A stretch of 64,000 nucleotides of DNA from Xanthobacter sp. NM-59 (GTDB lineage: Bacteria; Pseudomonadota; Alphaproteobacteria; Rhizobiales; Xanthobacteraceae): NCBI RefSeq assembly GCF_021401125.1, contig NZ_JACBFQ010000011.1:95910-159909 (forward strand), in the 5' to 3' direction. The notes beneath the pieces were generated by a model. That model was not told the DNA's origin. It made no database searches and saw only the letters and a list, made by a program, of their open reading frames with translations. Shown here piece after piece: positions 26,510 through 34,758 of the stretch. The stretch's first letter is position 1. Each line of letters begins with the position of its first letter. Made by a program: the position numbers and the translations under genes.

Positions 26510-27504
26510 CAGGCATGCGCCGCCGCCACTCCCGTGATCCGTCAGGTTCAATCCCCTTGATCGGTCGAACGACGATCAATCCCCTCGACCCGATCGCCCA
26601 TAGGGCGGCCGTCGCGCGCAGCGGAGGTCAAGGGCGGCGGCGTGTTTTCTGGAAGGCGGACCCATCGTCCGATGCGGCCCGTCTGGAAAACGTCGGCCAC
26701 CGGCGCAGCCTTGCCCTGGACCGGAGCGAGCACGATGGCAGGCTGATGGCGCATCGGGACGGCGGGACCTGCGCTGCCAGCCTGACGCTCATGACGCTGT
26801 TCGTGGCCTGCGTCCTGATCGCAGGCCTGCCGTCGGAGGCAACGGCTGAGCCACCTGCGGCTCGCCCATCGGCTGCCACGGTATTGTCCGATCCCTGGGC
26901 CGCTCCCATCGCCGAGGCGGCCGAGCGCTTCGCCATCCCCGAGCGCTGGATTCGCGCTGTGATGATGGAGAACGGCGGCGATCCGGCCAGGCTCTCGCCC
27001 CGTGGAGCCATCGGCCTGATGCAGATCATGCCCGACACCTGGGCGGCGCTGCGCGAGAAATACGACCTCGGCGACGACCCATGGGAGCCGCGCGCCAACA
27101 TCTTCGCCGGCACCGCGTTGTTGCGGCAGATGCACGATCGCTACGGCACCGTCGACGCGATGCTCGCCGCCTACCATGCCGGGACCGTGCGCTACGACGA
27201 ACACCGCAAGAGCGGCCGCGCGCTGCCCGCGGAGGCCGTCGCATACTTCGCGAAGATCGCGCCGATGATCGGCGACGTGACGGCGGAACGACCCGCTCCT
27301 GTCCATGACGAGGAGCCGTCATGGCAAGGCGCGGCGCTGTTCGTCACGCGCCCCGCCGTCACCGGCAACGACCCTTCTGCGGCGGTCTATCCGCCCTCCG
27401 CTCGACCTCCGAACAACCCCGTAGTCGTCGATCTGTCTGCGTTCGTGCCGCGGTCCGATGACCTATTCGTGCGCGCACCGGCATCGGAAGGGAAACGGCG
27501 ATGA
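26506..27504 (+). CDS. Lytic transglycosylase (conjugation type, SLT domain)
   Basis: Periplasmic muramidase-like enzyme that opens peptidoglycan for the transfer channel, corresponding to VirB1-type proteins. The frame is open from a GTG at 26506, but the first 80 residues look non-native; the ATG at 26746 begins a signal peptide (SLTLMTLFVACVLIAGLP, cleavage near SEATA) and is the more likely start. The SLT core has the catalytic Glu in AVMMENGGDP, then SPRGAIGLMQIMPDTW and AYHAG. The usual Ser after the catalytic Glu (ESxGxP) is Asn here. A Pro-rich C-terminal tail follows the domain. Confidence 0.85.
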   Translation: MTGMRRRHSRDPSGSIPLIGRTTINPLDPIAHRAAVARSGGQGRRRVFWKADPSSDAARLENVGHRRSLALDRSEHDGRLMAHRDGGTCAASLTLMTLFVACVLIAGLPSEATAEPPAARPSAATVLSDPWAAPIAEAAERFAIPERWIRAVMMENGGDPARLSPRGAIGLMQIMPDTWAALREKYDLGDDPWEPRANIFAGTALLRQMHDRYGTVDAMLAAYHAGTVRYDEHRKSGRALPAEAVAYFAKIAPMIGDVTAERPAPVHDEEPSWQGAALFVTRPAVTGNDPSAAVYPPSARPPNNPVVVDLSAFVPRSDDLFVRAPASEGKRR

Positions 27505-27744
27505 ACTGCGTGTTTTTTCGTACTGTGGAGCAGGCAATCGCAAGCATTGTGGAACACTGCGGGGCAGCAGAAGAAGCGACCGACGGATGGCAGGATAGAA
27601 GGTCGCACATCGCGGCTCGGTCGGTTTGGGGTCGTTCCTGGATTTGCAGGGATTTTCCGCACATCGCGGCGCAGAACTGCGATGTGGTCCCCTTGAAAAT
27701 ATCGAACAAGTTCAAAGAAATCTGCACATCTTACAGGGGCCGGC
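27505..27744. other. Candidate origin of transfer (oriT) upstream of the relaxase
   Basis: 240 bases directly upstream of the relaxase without a convincing gene (an 84-residue frame from 27501 exists but has no known motif). CACATCGCGG is directly repeated at 27606 and 27660, and CACATCGC (27660-27667) is inverted at 27679-27686 with an 11-base loop. The last part is AT-rich. Inverted repeats next to the relaxase gene are where an oriT and nic site are expected. Confidence 0.45.
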
Positions 27745-29481
27745 ATGACCCGTGACGACAATTTCCGCGTCCGGCCCGGCCGCATCCGCTCATCACGCGC
27801 CCAGCGGGCAAAGCCTTTTGTCGCCCAGGCCCTCGCCGCCGCTCAGAAGGCCGGCGGGCGCATCTCCCGCGCCGGCAAGATCACCTCCGGTTCAGGCTCC
27901 CGCTTCGGGCGCGGCCGCACCGCCAGCGTGCGCGCCAACCGCCTCATCACCAGCCGTTCGCGCGGCGCCGTCGTCAAGGCCCGCGTGGTCTGGCACACCG
28001 CCCGGTCCACGCCGCTCGCCGCCCATCTTGTCTATCTGCGCCGCGAGGGTGTCACGCGCGACGGTGAGAAGGCGCGCATGTTCGGTCCCGACACCGACGA
28101 GGCCGACGTCAAGGACTTCGGGGAAAGCTGCCAGGACGACCGCCACCATTTCCGCTTCATCGTCTCCCCCGACGACGCCGTGGAGATGTCGGATCTCAGG
28201 AGCTTCACCCGGGATCTCATGGCGCAGGTGGAGGAGGATCTCGGTACGAAGCTCGACTGGGTGGCGGTCGACCACTGGAACACGGAGCATCCCCACGTCC
28301 ACGTGATCCTGCGCGGCCGCGCCGACGACGGCCGGGATCTTGTCATCGCCCGTGACTACATCAAGGAGGGGATGCGCAGCCGCGCGCAGGATCTCGTCAC
28401 CCAGGACCTCGGCCCGCGGACCGACCACGATATCCGCCATGCCCTCGAACGCCAGATCGAGGCCGAGCGCTGGACCCAGGTTGACCGCCAGCTCAAGCAT
28501 GATGCAGACCGCAGCGGCCTTGTCGACCTTGCGCCGGCACCCGACCGGAAGCCGGACGCGTACCTCGCCTTGAAGGTGGGCCGGCTGCGCAAGCTCGAAA
28601 GCTTTGGCCTTGCCGAGGCCGTCTCCCCCGGCCGCTGGATCATCGTCGAGGAGGCCGAAGCCACCTTGCGCGAGCTGGGCGAGCGCGGCGACATCATCAA
28701 GCGGATGCACCACGCGCTCACCGAGCGGGGAATCGAACGGGGACTGACGGACTACGTCCTGTCCGGGGAGATCCACCGGGAGCCGATCATCGGCCGCCTC
28801 GTCGATCGCGGTCTTGACGACGAGCTCCGCGGCACCGCTTTTGCCGTGGTGGACGGCATCGACGGCCGTACCCATCACATCCGCTTCTCCGACCTCGATG
28901 CTGCCGGCGACAGCGCCCCCGGCTCCGTCGTCGAGCTGCGCCGCTACGAGGACACCGAGGGCCGCACCCGCACCGCGCTCGCTGTCCGCTCGGACCTCTC
29001 CATCGAGGCGCAGGTGACGGCGACCGGTGCCACCTGGCTCGACCGCCGGCTCGTCACCCGAGATCCGGCGCACCTCGGTGGTGGCTTCGGCCTGGAGGTG
29101 CAGCAGGCCATGGCGGCCCGCACCGATCACCTTGTCTCCGAGGGCTTCGCCCGGCGCGAGGGCCAGCGCATCGTCTTCGCCCGCAACCTCCTCACGACGC
29201 TGCGCGAGCGCGAACTGAATGCCCTCGGCCAGAGGCTCGCCGGCGAGATGGGGGCGCCCTTCCAGAAGGTAGCTGCCGACGAGTATGTCGCCGGCACCTA
29301 CCGGCAGCGCTTCGCCCTCGCCTCCGGCCGCTTCGCGCTAATCGGCGGCGGGCTGGGCTTCCAGCTCGTACCCTGGACGCCGTCCATCGAGAAATATATC
29401 GGTCAGGAAATCTCCGGCGTCGCCCGCGCCGATGGCGGCATCGACTGGTCGTTCGGGCGCAAGCGCGGGCTGGGGTTGTGA
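27745..29481 (+). CDS. Relaxase/mobilization nuclease (DUF3363, VirD2/RP4 TraI-like)
   Basis: 578-residue relaxase from ATG 27745. It would nick oriT, stay bound to the 5' end through a tyrosine and be exported by TraG and the Trb channel. The N-terminus is basic and disordered (RPGRIRSSRAQRAKPF). The relaxase domain follows: HLVYLRREGVTRDG (candidate active-site Tyr) and the HUH-type metal motif in DHWNTEHPHVHVILRG (about residues 176-190). The C-terminal half is DUF3363 (WLDRRLVTRDP, LVSEGFARREGQRI, YRQRFALASGRFALI). Length and order are typical for Hyphomicrobiales ICEs and it looks intact. Confidence 0.93.
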   Translation: MTRDDNFRVRPGRIRSSRAQRAKPFVAQALAAAQKAGGRISRAGKITSGSGSRFGRGRTASVRANRLITSRSRGAVVKARVVWHTARSTPLAAHLVYLRREGVTRDGEKARMFGPDTDEADVKDFGESCQDDRHHFRFIVSPDDAVEMSDLRSFTRDLMAQVEEDLGTKLDWVAVDHWNTEHPHVHVILRGRADDGRDLVIARDYIKEGMRSRAQDLVTQDLGPRTDHDIRHALERQIEAERWTQVDRQLKHDADRSGLVDLAPAPDRKPDAYLALKVGRLRKLESFGLAEAVSPGRWIIVEEAEATLRELGERGDIIKRMHHALTERGIERGLTDYVLSGEIHREPIIGRLVDRGLDDELRGTAFAVVDGIDGRTHHIRFSDLDAAGDSAPGSVVELRRYEDTEGRTRTALAVRSDLSIEAQVTATGATWLDRRLVTRDPAHLGGGFGLEVQQAMAARTDHLVSEGFARREGQRIVFARNLLTTLRERELNALGQRLAGEMGAPFQKVAADEYVAGTYRQRFALASGRFALIGGGLGFQLVPWTPSIEKYIGQEISGVARADGGIDWSFGRKRGLGL

Positions 29482-29520
29482 ATGGCCGCAGCAGGCTTGC
29501 GCTCCAGATGCGTTCTCCCT

Positions 29521-29540
29521 ATGTAGGTAACTACCTACAT
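29521..29540. promoter_or_regulatory. Palindromic operator of the Phd/VapC pair
   Basis: ATGTAGGTAACTACCTACAT is a 20-bp dyad (9-bp arms, AC centre) that ends one base before the GGAGGTG ribosome site of the antitoxin. Its position suggests autorepression by the antitoxin-toxin complex. Confidence 0.65.
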
Positions 29541-29551
29541 GGAGGTGCGCC

Positions 29552-29806
29552 ATGACCCTCACAACCCTGTCCAGCCGCGAGCTGAACCACGACGTCAGCA
29601 GCGCCAAGAAGGCGGCGCAGAAGGGCCCGGTCATCATCACCGACCGCGGCAAGCCTTCCCATGTGCTGATGACCTGGGACGAGTTCCGACGGCTGACCGG
29701 CCGGCGTCGCAGCCTCGCCGAGGCGCTTTCCATGCCCGGCCTGTCGGACATCGACTTCGAGCCCGCCCGCGTCCAGATTGCCCCGCGAAGCGTCGACCTG
29801 TCGTGA
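29552..29806 (+). CDS. Phd/YefM-type antitoxin
   Basis: 84 residues from ATG 29552, six bases after GGAGGTG. The Phd fold is clear: TLSSRELNHDVSSAKKAAQK (DNA-binding strand-helix) then GPVIITDRGKPSHVLMTWDE, the family core. The acidic C-terminal half (SDIDFEPARVQIAPRS) would neutralise the toxin. The stop TGA overlaps the toxin GTG start. Located between the relaxase and traG, it probably helps keep the element in the population. Confidence 0.9.
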   Translation: MTLTTLSSRELNHDVSSAKKAAQKGPVIITDRGKPSHVLMTWDEFRRLTGRRRSLAEALSMPGLSDIDFEPARVQIAPRSVDLS

Positions 29807-30225
29807 GCTGGCTGCTGGACACCAACGTCGTCTCTGAGTTGCGCAAGCTCGGGGACGGCAAGGCGGACGCCAACGTCGTGGCGTGGATCGAGGCGGAGGA
29901 CGTGGAGAGCTTCTTCATCTCGGCCATCACGATCCTCGAGCTGGAACGCGGGGTGCTCGGCATCCAGCGCCGCGACGGCGCGCAAGGCGCCCGTCTGAGG
30001 GCCTGGCTCGACACCCACGTCCGGCCCGGCTTCGCCGGCCGGATCCTGCCGGTGGACGATGCCGTCGCGACCCGCTGCGCGCATCTGCATGTTCCCGACC
30101 GGCGCAACGAAGCCGATGCCCTGATCGCCGCCACGGCCCTCGTCCACGGCATGGCCGTCGCCACGCGCAACGTCCGGGACTTCGAGGGCACAGGCGTCGT
30201 CGTGGTCAATCCCTGGCGGGGGTAA
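29803..30225 (+). CDS. vapC: PIN-domain toxin (VapC/FitB type)
   Basis: 140 residues, GTG 29803 overlapping the antitoxin stop. Motifs are complete: WLLDTNVVSELRK (Asp), ILELERGVLG (Glu), RNEADALIAATALVHGMAVA (Asp) and VATRNVRDFEGTGV (Asn/Asp), closely matching the FitB subgroup. Predicted RNA-cleaving toxin of type II. Intact. Confidence 0.92.
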   Translation: MSWLLDTNVVSELRKLGDGKADANVVAWIEAEDVESFFISAITILELERGVLGIQRRDGAQGARLRAWLDTHVRPGFAGRILPVDDAVATRCAHLHVPDRRNEADALIAATALVHGMAVATRNVRDFEGTGVVVVNPWRG

Positions 30226-30427
30226 GCTTCCGATCAGATGCGATGATCCGGCCATCGCCGCCGCCCGGCACATCAGCTACCAGACTTCAAGGGATTCGAC
30301 TCACCGCATTGCACAAGTTCTTTCCGCAACCATTTCGCCCCGCTGCGATCCGCCGCCGCCCCACCATTGCAAGCTGCCCGTCATCTGTCGTTCCTCGCTC
30401 TGTCGAGCGCAAGGGAGCCCCGCCGCC

Positions 30428-32443
30428 GTGTCCGCCAGCCGTGTCCTGTGGGGCCAGATCGCCGTCGTGTGCTCCATCGTGGTTGCCGCCGTCTGGGGCG
30501 CGACGCAGTGGACCGCGTGGCGGCTCGGCTTCCAGATGCAGCTCGGCGCGCCCTGGTTCGAGCTGGCTGGCCTGCCCCTCTACCCGCCGCCTGCAATCTT
30601 CTGGTGGTGGTATCTCTACGACGCCTATGCGCCCGGCATCTTCCTGGAAGGCGCCGCCATCGCCGCCTCCGGCGGCCTTCTCGGCGCCGCCGTGGCCATC
30701 CTCATGTCCATCATGCGGGCGCGGGTGGCGCCGGATGCGCGCACCTTCGGCTCCGCCCGCTGGGCCGAACGGGAGGAGATCGAAGCCGCCGGCCTCCTTG
30801 GTGCCGACGGCGTGGTGCTCGGCCGCCATGAGCGCGACTACCTCCGCCACGACGGCGCCGAGCATGTCCTGTGCTTCGCGCCCACCAGATCAGGCAAGGG
30901 CGTCGGCCTCGTCGTGCCCACGCTCCTCACCTGGCCGGGAAGCGCGATCGTCCACGACATCAAGGGCGAAAACTGGGAGCTGACCGCCGGCCTGCGCTCT
31001 CGCATCGGCTGCGTGCTCCGGTTCGATCCCACCAACCCGGCCTCCGATGCCTACAACCCGCTGCTGGAGGTGCGCAAAGGAGAGAGCGAGGTGCGGGACG
31101 TCCAGAACATCGCCGACGTGCTGGTCGATCCGGAGGGCTCGCTCGAAAAGCGGAACCACTGGGAGAAGACCTCCCATGCTTTGCTTGTCGGCGCCATCCT
31201 GCACGTGCTCCATGCCGAGCCCGACAAGACCCTGGGCGGCGTCGCCGCCTTCCTCTCCGATCCGCGCCGCTCCATCGAGGCGACGCTCAACGCCATGATG
31301 GCGACGCCCCATCTCGGCGAGAACGGGCCGCACCCGGTGGTGGCCAGCAGCGCCCGCGAGCTGCTCAACAAGTCCGACAACGAACGGTCCGGCGTCCTGA
31401 GCACGGCTATGTCCTTCCTGGGGCTGTACCGCGACCCGGTGGTCGCCGCCGTCACCGGCCGCTGCGACTGGCGCATCGCCGACATCATGTCGGGGGAGAC
31501 ACCGGCGACGCTCTACCTGGTCGTCCCGCCCTCCGACATCTCTCGCACTCGGCCGCTGGTGCGCCTCCTTCTCAATCAGATCGGCCGCCGCCTCACCGAG
31601 GACCTGCACGCCAACGACAAGGCCCATCGCCTGCTGCTGATGCTCGACGAGTTTCCGAGCCTCGGCCGGCTGGACTTCTTCGAGTCGGCGCTCGCCTTCC
31701 TCGCCGGCTACCGGATCAAGGCGTTCCTCATCTCCCAGTCTTTGAACCAGATCGAGCGTTCATACGGCGCCAACAACGCCATCCTAGACAATTGCCACGT
31801 CAGGGTGTGCTTCTCCACGAACGATGAGCGCACGGCCAAAAGGGTGAGCGATGCGCTGGGCACCGCCACCGAGACACGGACCATGCAGAACTATGCCGGC
31901 CACCGCCTCGCCCCCTGGCTCGGCCACCTCATGATCTCGCGCTCGGAAACCGCTCGTCCCCTGCTGACCCCCGGCGAGATCATGCAGCTCCCGCCCGACG
32001 AGGAGATCGTGATGGTGGCCGGCAGCCCGCCGATCCGGGCAAGGAAGGCACGCTACTATGAGGATGTGCGCTTTCGGGAGCGCCTGCTCCCCGTGCCTGC
32101 GGCCCGCAATGCCGCCGAGCCCACGAGGCCTGACGACTGGTCGGCATTGCCTCCGATCGTCCCGTCGGCGCGCGCTGCCATCGCCACAGAGCCCCTCGAT
32201 TCCGCCGCCTCTGGAGCATCGAAGCCCGACGACGAGCCGGCCAGTTCCGGCCTGCGCCGCGAACCCGGCCTTGAGCCACACAAGGACATCGCGCCGGAGC
32301 CGCCACGGTCCACTATCAATGAATTCGATCCCGATGCCGATGCATCCGAACACGATGCCGTCGCCGGCCGCGCCGTCATCCGCACCATGCGGCTCATGGC
32401 GCGGCAGGCCGCTTTGGACCCCGGCGACGGCATGGAGCTGTGA
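30428..32443 (+). CDS. traG: Type IV coupling protein TraG (VirD4 family)
   Basis: 671 residues, GTG start at 30428. It links the relaxase-DNA complex to the secretion channel. Two or three N-terminal membrane segments (VLWGQIAVVCSIVVAAVWGA; GGLLGAAVAILMSIM) are followed by Walker A CFAPTRSGKGVG near 150, Walker B LLLMLDEFPSLGRLDFFESA near 405, and the C-terminal SLNQIERSYGANNAILDN and RPLLTPGEIMQLP boxes of VirD4 proteins. A low-complexity acidic tail follows. Stop is four bases before the copG gene. Intact and normal in length. Confidence 0.95.
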   Translation: MSASRVLWGQIAVVCSIVVAAVWGATQWTAWRLGFQMQLGAPWFELAGLPLYPPPAIFWWWYLYDAYAPGIFLEGAAIAASGGLLGAAVAILMSIMRARVAPDARTFGSARWAEREEIEAAGLLGADGVVLGRHERDYLRHDGAEHVLCFAPTRSGKGVGLVVPTLLTWPGSAIVHDIKGENWELTAGLRSRIGCVLRFDPTNPASDAYNPLLEVRKGESEVRDVQNIADVLVDPEGSLEKRNHWEKTSHALLVGAILHVLHAEPDKTLGGVAAFLSDPRRSIEATLNAMMATPHLGENGPHPVVASSARELLNKSDNERSGVLSTAMSFLGLYRDPVVAAVTGRCDWRIADIMSGETPATLYLVVPPSDISRTRPLVRLLLNQIGRRLTEDLHANDKAHRLLLMLDEFPSLGRLDFFESALAFLAGYRIKAFLISQSLNQIERSYGANNAILDNCHVRVCFSTNDERTAKRVSDALGTATETRTMQNYAGHRLAPWLGHLMISRSETARPLLTPGEIMQLPPDEEIVMVAGSPPIRARKARYYEDVRFRERLLPVPAARNAAEPTRPDDWSALPPIVPSARAAIATEPLDSAASGASKPDDEPASSGLRREPGLEPHKDIAPEPPRSTINEFDPDADASEHDAVAGRAVIRTMRLMARQAALDPGDGMEL

Positions 32444-32446
32444 GCC

Positions 32447-32866
32447 ATGAGCGAACGCCACGACAAAAAGGCCCGGCTGTCCGTCTATCTCGATCCGGAC
32501 CTCATGCGCCTTCTGGCGGATTTCGCCGACCGGCGTGGGCAGTCCCGCTCCCTCATCGCCGAGGCGGCCATTGCCTCCTTCCTCTCGCCTGATGCCGACG
32601 AGCGGCAGGAGGCCGCGCTCGCCAAGCGACTCGACCGGATCGACCGCAACCTCCAGCGTCTGGAGCGCGACATAGGCATCTCCAACGAGGCCTTCGCCGT
32701 GTTCATCCGCGCTTGGCTGACCTCCACCGCGCAGCTCCCCGAGACTACCCAGGCTGCCGCCCGCGCCAAGGGTGGGGAACGCTACGACAAATTCATGGAA
32801 GCGCTCGGCCGCCGCCTTGCCAAGGGGCCACGGCTCCGCCAGGAGGTGCTTGAAGACATGACCTGA
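32447..32866 (+). CDS. CopG/ribbon-helix-helix family protein
   Basis: 139 residues from ATG 32447, four bases after traG. The N-terminus KARLSVYLDPDLMRLLADFA then RSLIAEAAIASFL is a ribbon-helix-helix DNA-binding motif; the rest is helical with a coiled-coil-like section (LAKRLDRIDRNLQRLERDIG). In related ICEs this gene is followed directly by trbB; here about 26 kb of cargo separates them. Likely a transfer regulator. Confidence 0.88.
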   Translation: MSERHDKKARLSVYLDPDLMRLLADFADRRGQSRSLIAEAAIASFLSPDADERQEAALAKRLDRIDRNLQRLERDIGISNEAFAVFIRAWLTSTAQLPETTQAAARAKGGERYDKFMEALGRRLAKGPRLRQEVLEDMT

Positions 32867-32986
32867 GTGGCTACACAGTGGGGCCTCAGGAATGCTGCTA
32901 CCTTCTCACCCGTCTTGCTCTCCTTGGGCCCCCATCGTCACAGCCTATCTGAATCCGCCGAGAATGCCTCGACATTGCGTGGCTCC

Positions 32987-34676
32987 TCAAGGCCCGTCAA
33001 CACCGCGGAAATGCTCGGAAAGCGGGCCCATGGCAAGCGAAGGCAGAAAGCCAAGGGCCACCAGAACGATGATCGTCGAAAGCAGCAGCAGGGCGAACGT
33101 TGGCGTATCTGTGGGGAGCGAACCGGCTGACGTCTGCTTTCGGTTCTGTTCCACGAGATGACCCGCTAAAGCCAATGCAAGCGCAGCAGGACCGAGGCGT
33201 CCGACGAGCATCGCAAGCCCCGTCGTCATATTGTAGAAGATGCTATTCGCGCTCAACCCGGCAAAGTTCTGCCCGTTGTTCGCGAATGAGCTTGCGTACG
33301 CGAACAGGATTCCCGTGAAGCCGTGCGCCCCGTCGTTGGTCGTAAGTCCGGTGCGACCCCAATCTGTCGCAACCGCGATGGCGGTCAGGCTCAGGACGCA
33401 GGCACTGCCGATGATCATGTATAGAGCCGCCAGCTTCATCTCGGGGGCGCCGATCTGCTTGCCAAGATAGGTGGGCGTGCGCCCGATCATCAGGCCTCCG
33501 ATAAAGGCGCAGAGGAGCACCATCATCACCATGCCGCAGAGGCCCGTACCCAGCCCTCCGAAGACGATCTCCCCCAGAAGCATGTTGACCAGCGGGACCA
33601 TGCCGCCGATGGCGCTGTAGCTGTCGTGCATGGAATTGTAGGAGCCGGTGGCGCCATTGGACGTGGTGACGGCCGCGAGCACGGAACCATGGATGCCGAA
33701 CCGGACTTCCTTGCCCTCCATGTTGCCGCCCGCCAATCCACCACCCGCCTGCTCTGCCCATCCACAGGCGATGAGCCCGCCGATGAACAGAAGCACCATC
33801 ACGCCATAGAGCATCCATCCCTGCCGCGGTTGGCCTGTCATCCGGCCAAAGGTGTAGGTGAGAGCCGCGGGCACGATGGCGATCATCCACATTTCCAGGA
33901 GATTGGTTAGCGCGGTCGGGTTTTCATAGGGGTGAGCCCCGTTGGTGTTGAAGAATCCACCACCGTTCGTTCCGAGGTTCTTGATCGCCTCAAACGCCGC
34001 GACGGGCCCGTGCGCGATGATCTGAGCCCCGCCTTCGAGAGTCGCGGCATGCACATAGGGGGCGAAATTCATCGGTACGCCCTGCCAGACCAAGATCAGG
34101 CCGCCGATGATCGACGACGGCAGGAGGATCCACAGCACGGCGCGCGTCACGTCCACCCAGAAATTGCCGAGCGCGTTGGTATTCTGGCGGGCGAAGCCGC
34201 GGATGAAAGCGATCCCAACGGCAAGGCCCGCGGCGGCTCCGAGAAAGTTCTGCGCAGCAAGGCCAGCCATTTGCGAGAGGTAGCTCATGGTCGTCTCGCC
34301 GCCATAAGCCTGCCACGTGGTGGTCGTGGCGAAGCTGATGGCGGTGTTCGCTGCCAAGTCGGCGGTCATCGGAGTGGTCAGATGGTCGGAATCGTACCAT
34401 GGCAGTTGCTGCTGCATCAGAAGAATGGCCGCGAGCAGCACGGCACCGACGCCCGTAAAAATCACAAAGGCGGCGAGATACTGCTTCCAATCCATTTCTG
34501 CAGGGCGATCAACGCCACAGAGGCGATAGAGCAGGCTCTCGACGGGGCGAAGGGCGAAATAGAGTCAGGTCTTCTGATGGTCGAACACGCGGAATACATA
34601 AAGCCCGACCGGTTTGACGCAGAGGCTCACGACCACCAGAAACAACGCATATTGAAGAAGGTGCGAGAGATGCACG
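32987..34676 (-). pseudogene. kdpA: Second KdpA (potassium channel subunit), N-terminus broken twice
   Basis: From ATG 34495 (MDWKQYLAAFVIFTG) an open frame of 502 residues carries most of KdpA, including the selectivity region [15 protein letters not shown] and later SYNSMHDSYSAIGGM, HGFTGILFAYASSFANNGQN. Upstream the sequence still encodes the KdpA N-terminus: GTG 34676 (after GGAGCTGA) gives HLSHLLQYALFLVVVSL, then one extra base at 34620-34621 shifts the frame; the restored frame reads KPVGLYVFRVFDHQKT, then TGA at 34565-34567 where Trp is plausible, then LYFALRPVESLLYRLCGVD. No kdpB or kdpC accompanies it. It is the remnant of another Kdp operon, distinct from kdpA at 48501. Confidence 0.88.
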
Positions 34677-34758
34677 ATCTCAGCTCCATGTTTCAGCCCA
34701 ACCGTTCATCGGAAGCCGCGGGCCGGGCTCTTGACGCGCTTTCCCAGATCCGGCGCGC

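Noticed and set aside
27501..27755. An 84-codon frame overlapping the transglycosylase stop and relaxase start
   Set aside because: No motif and it covers the repeat-rich candidate oriT; coding is possible but unsupported.
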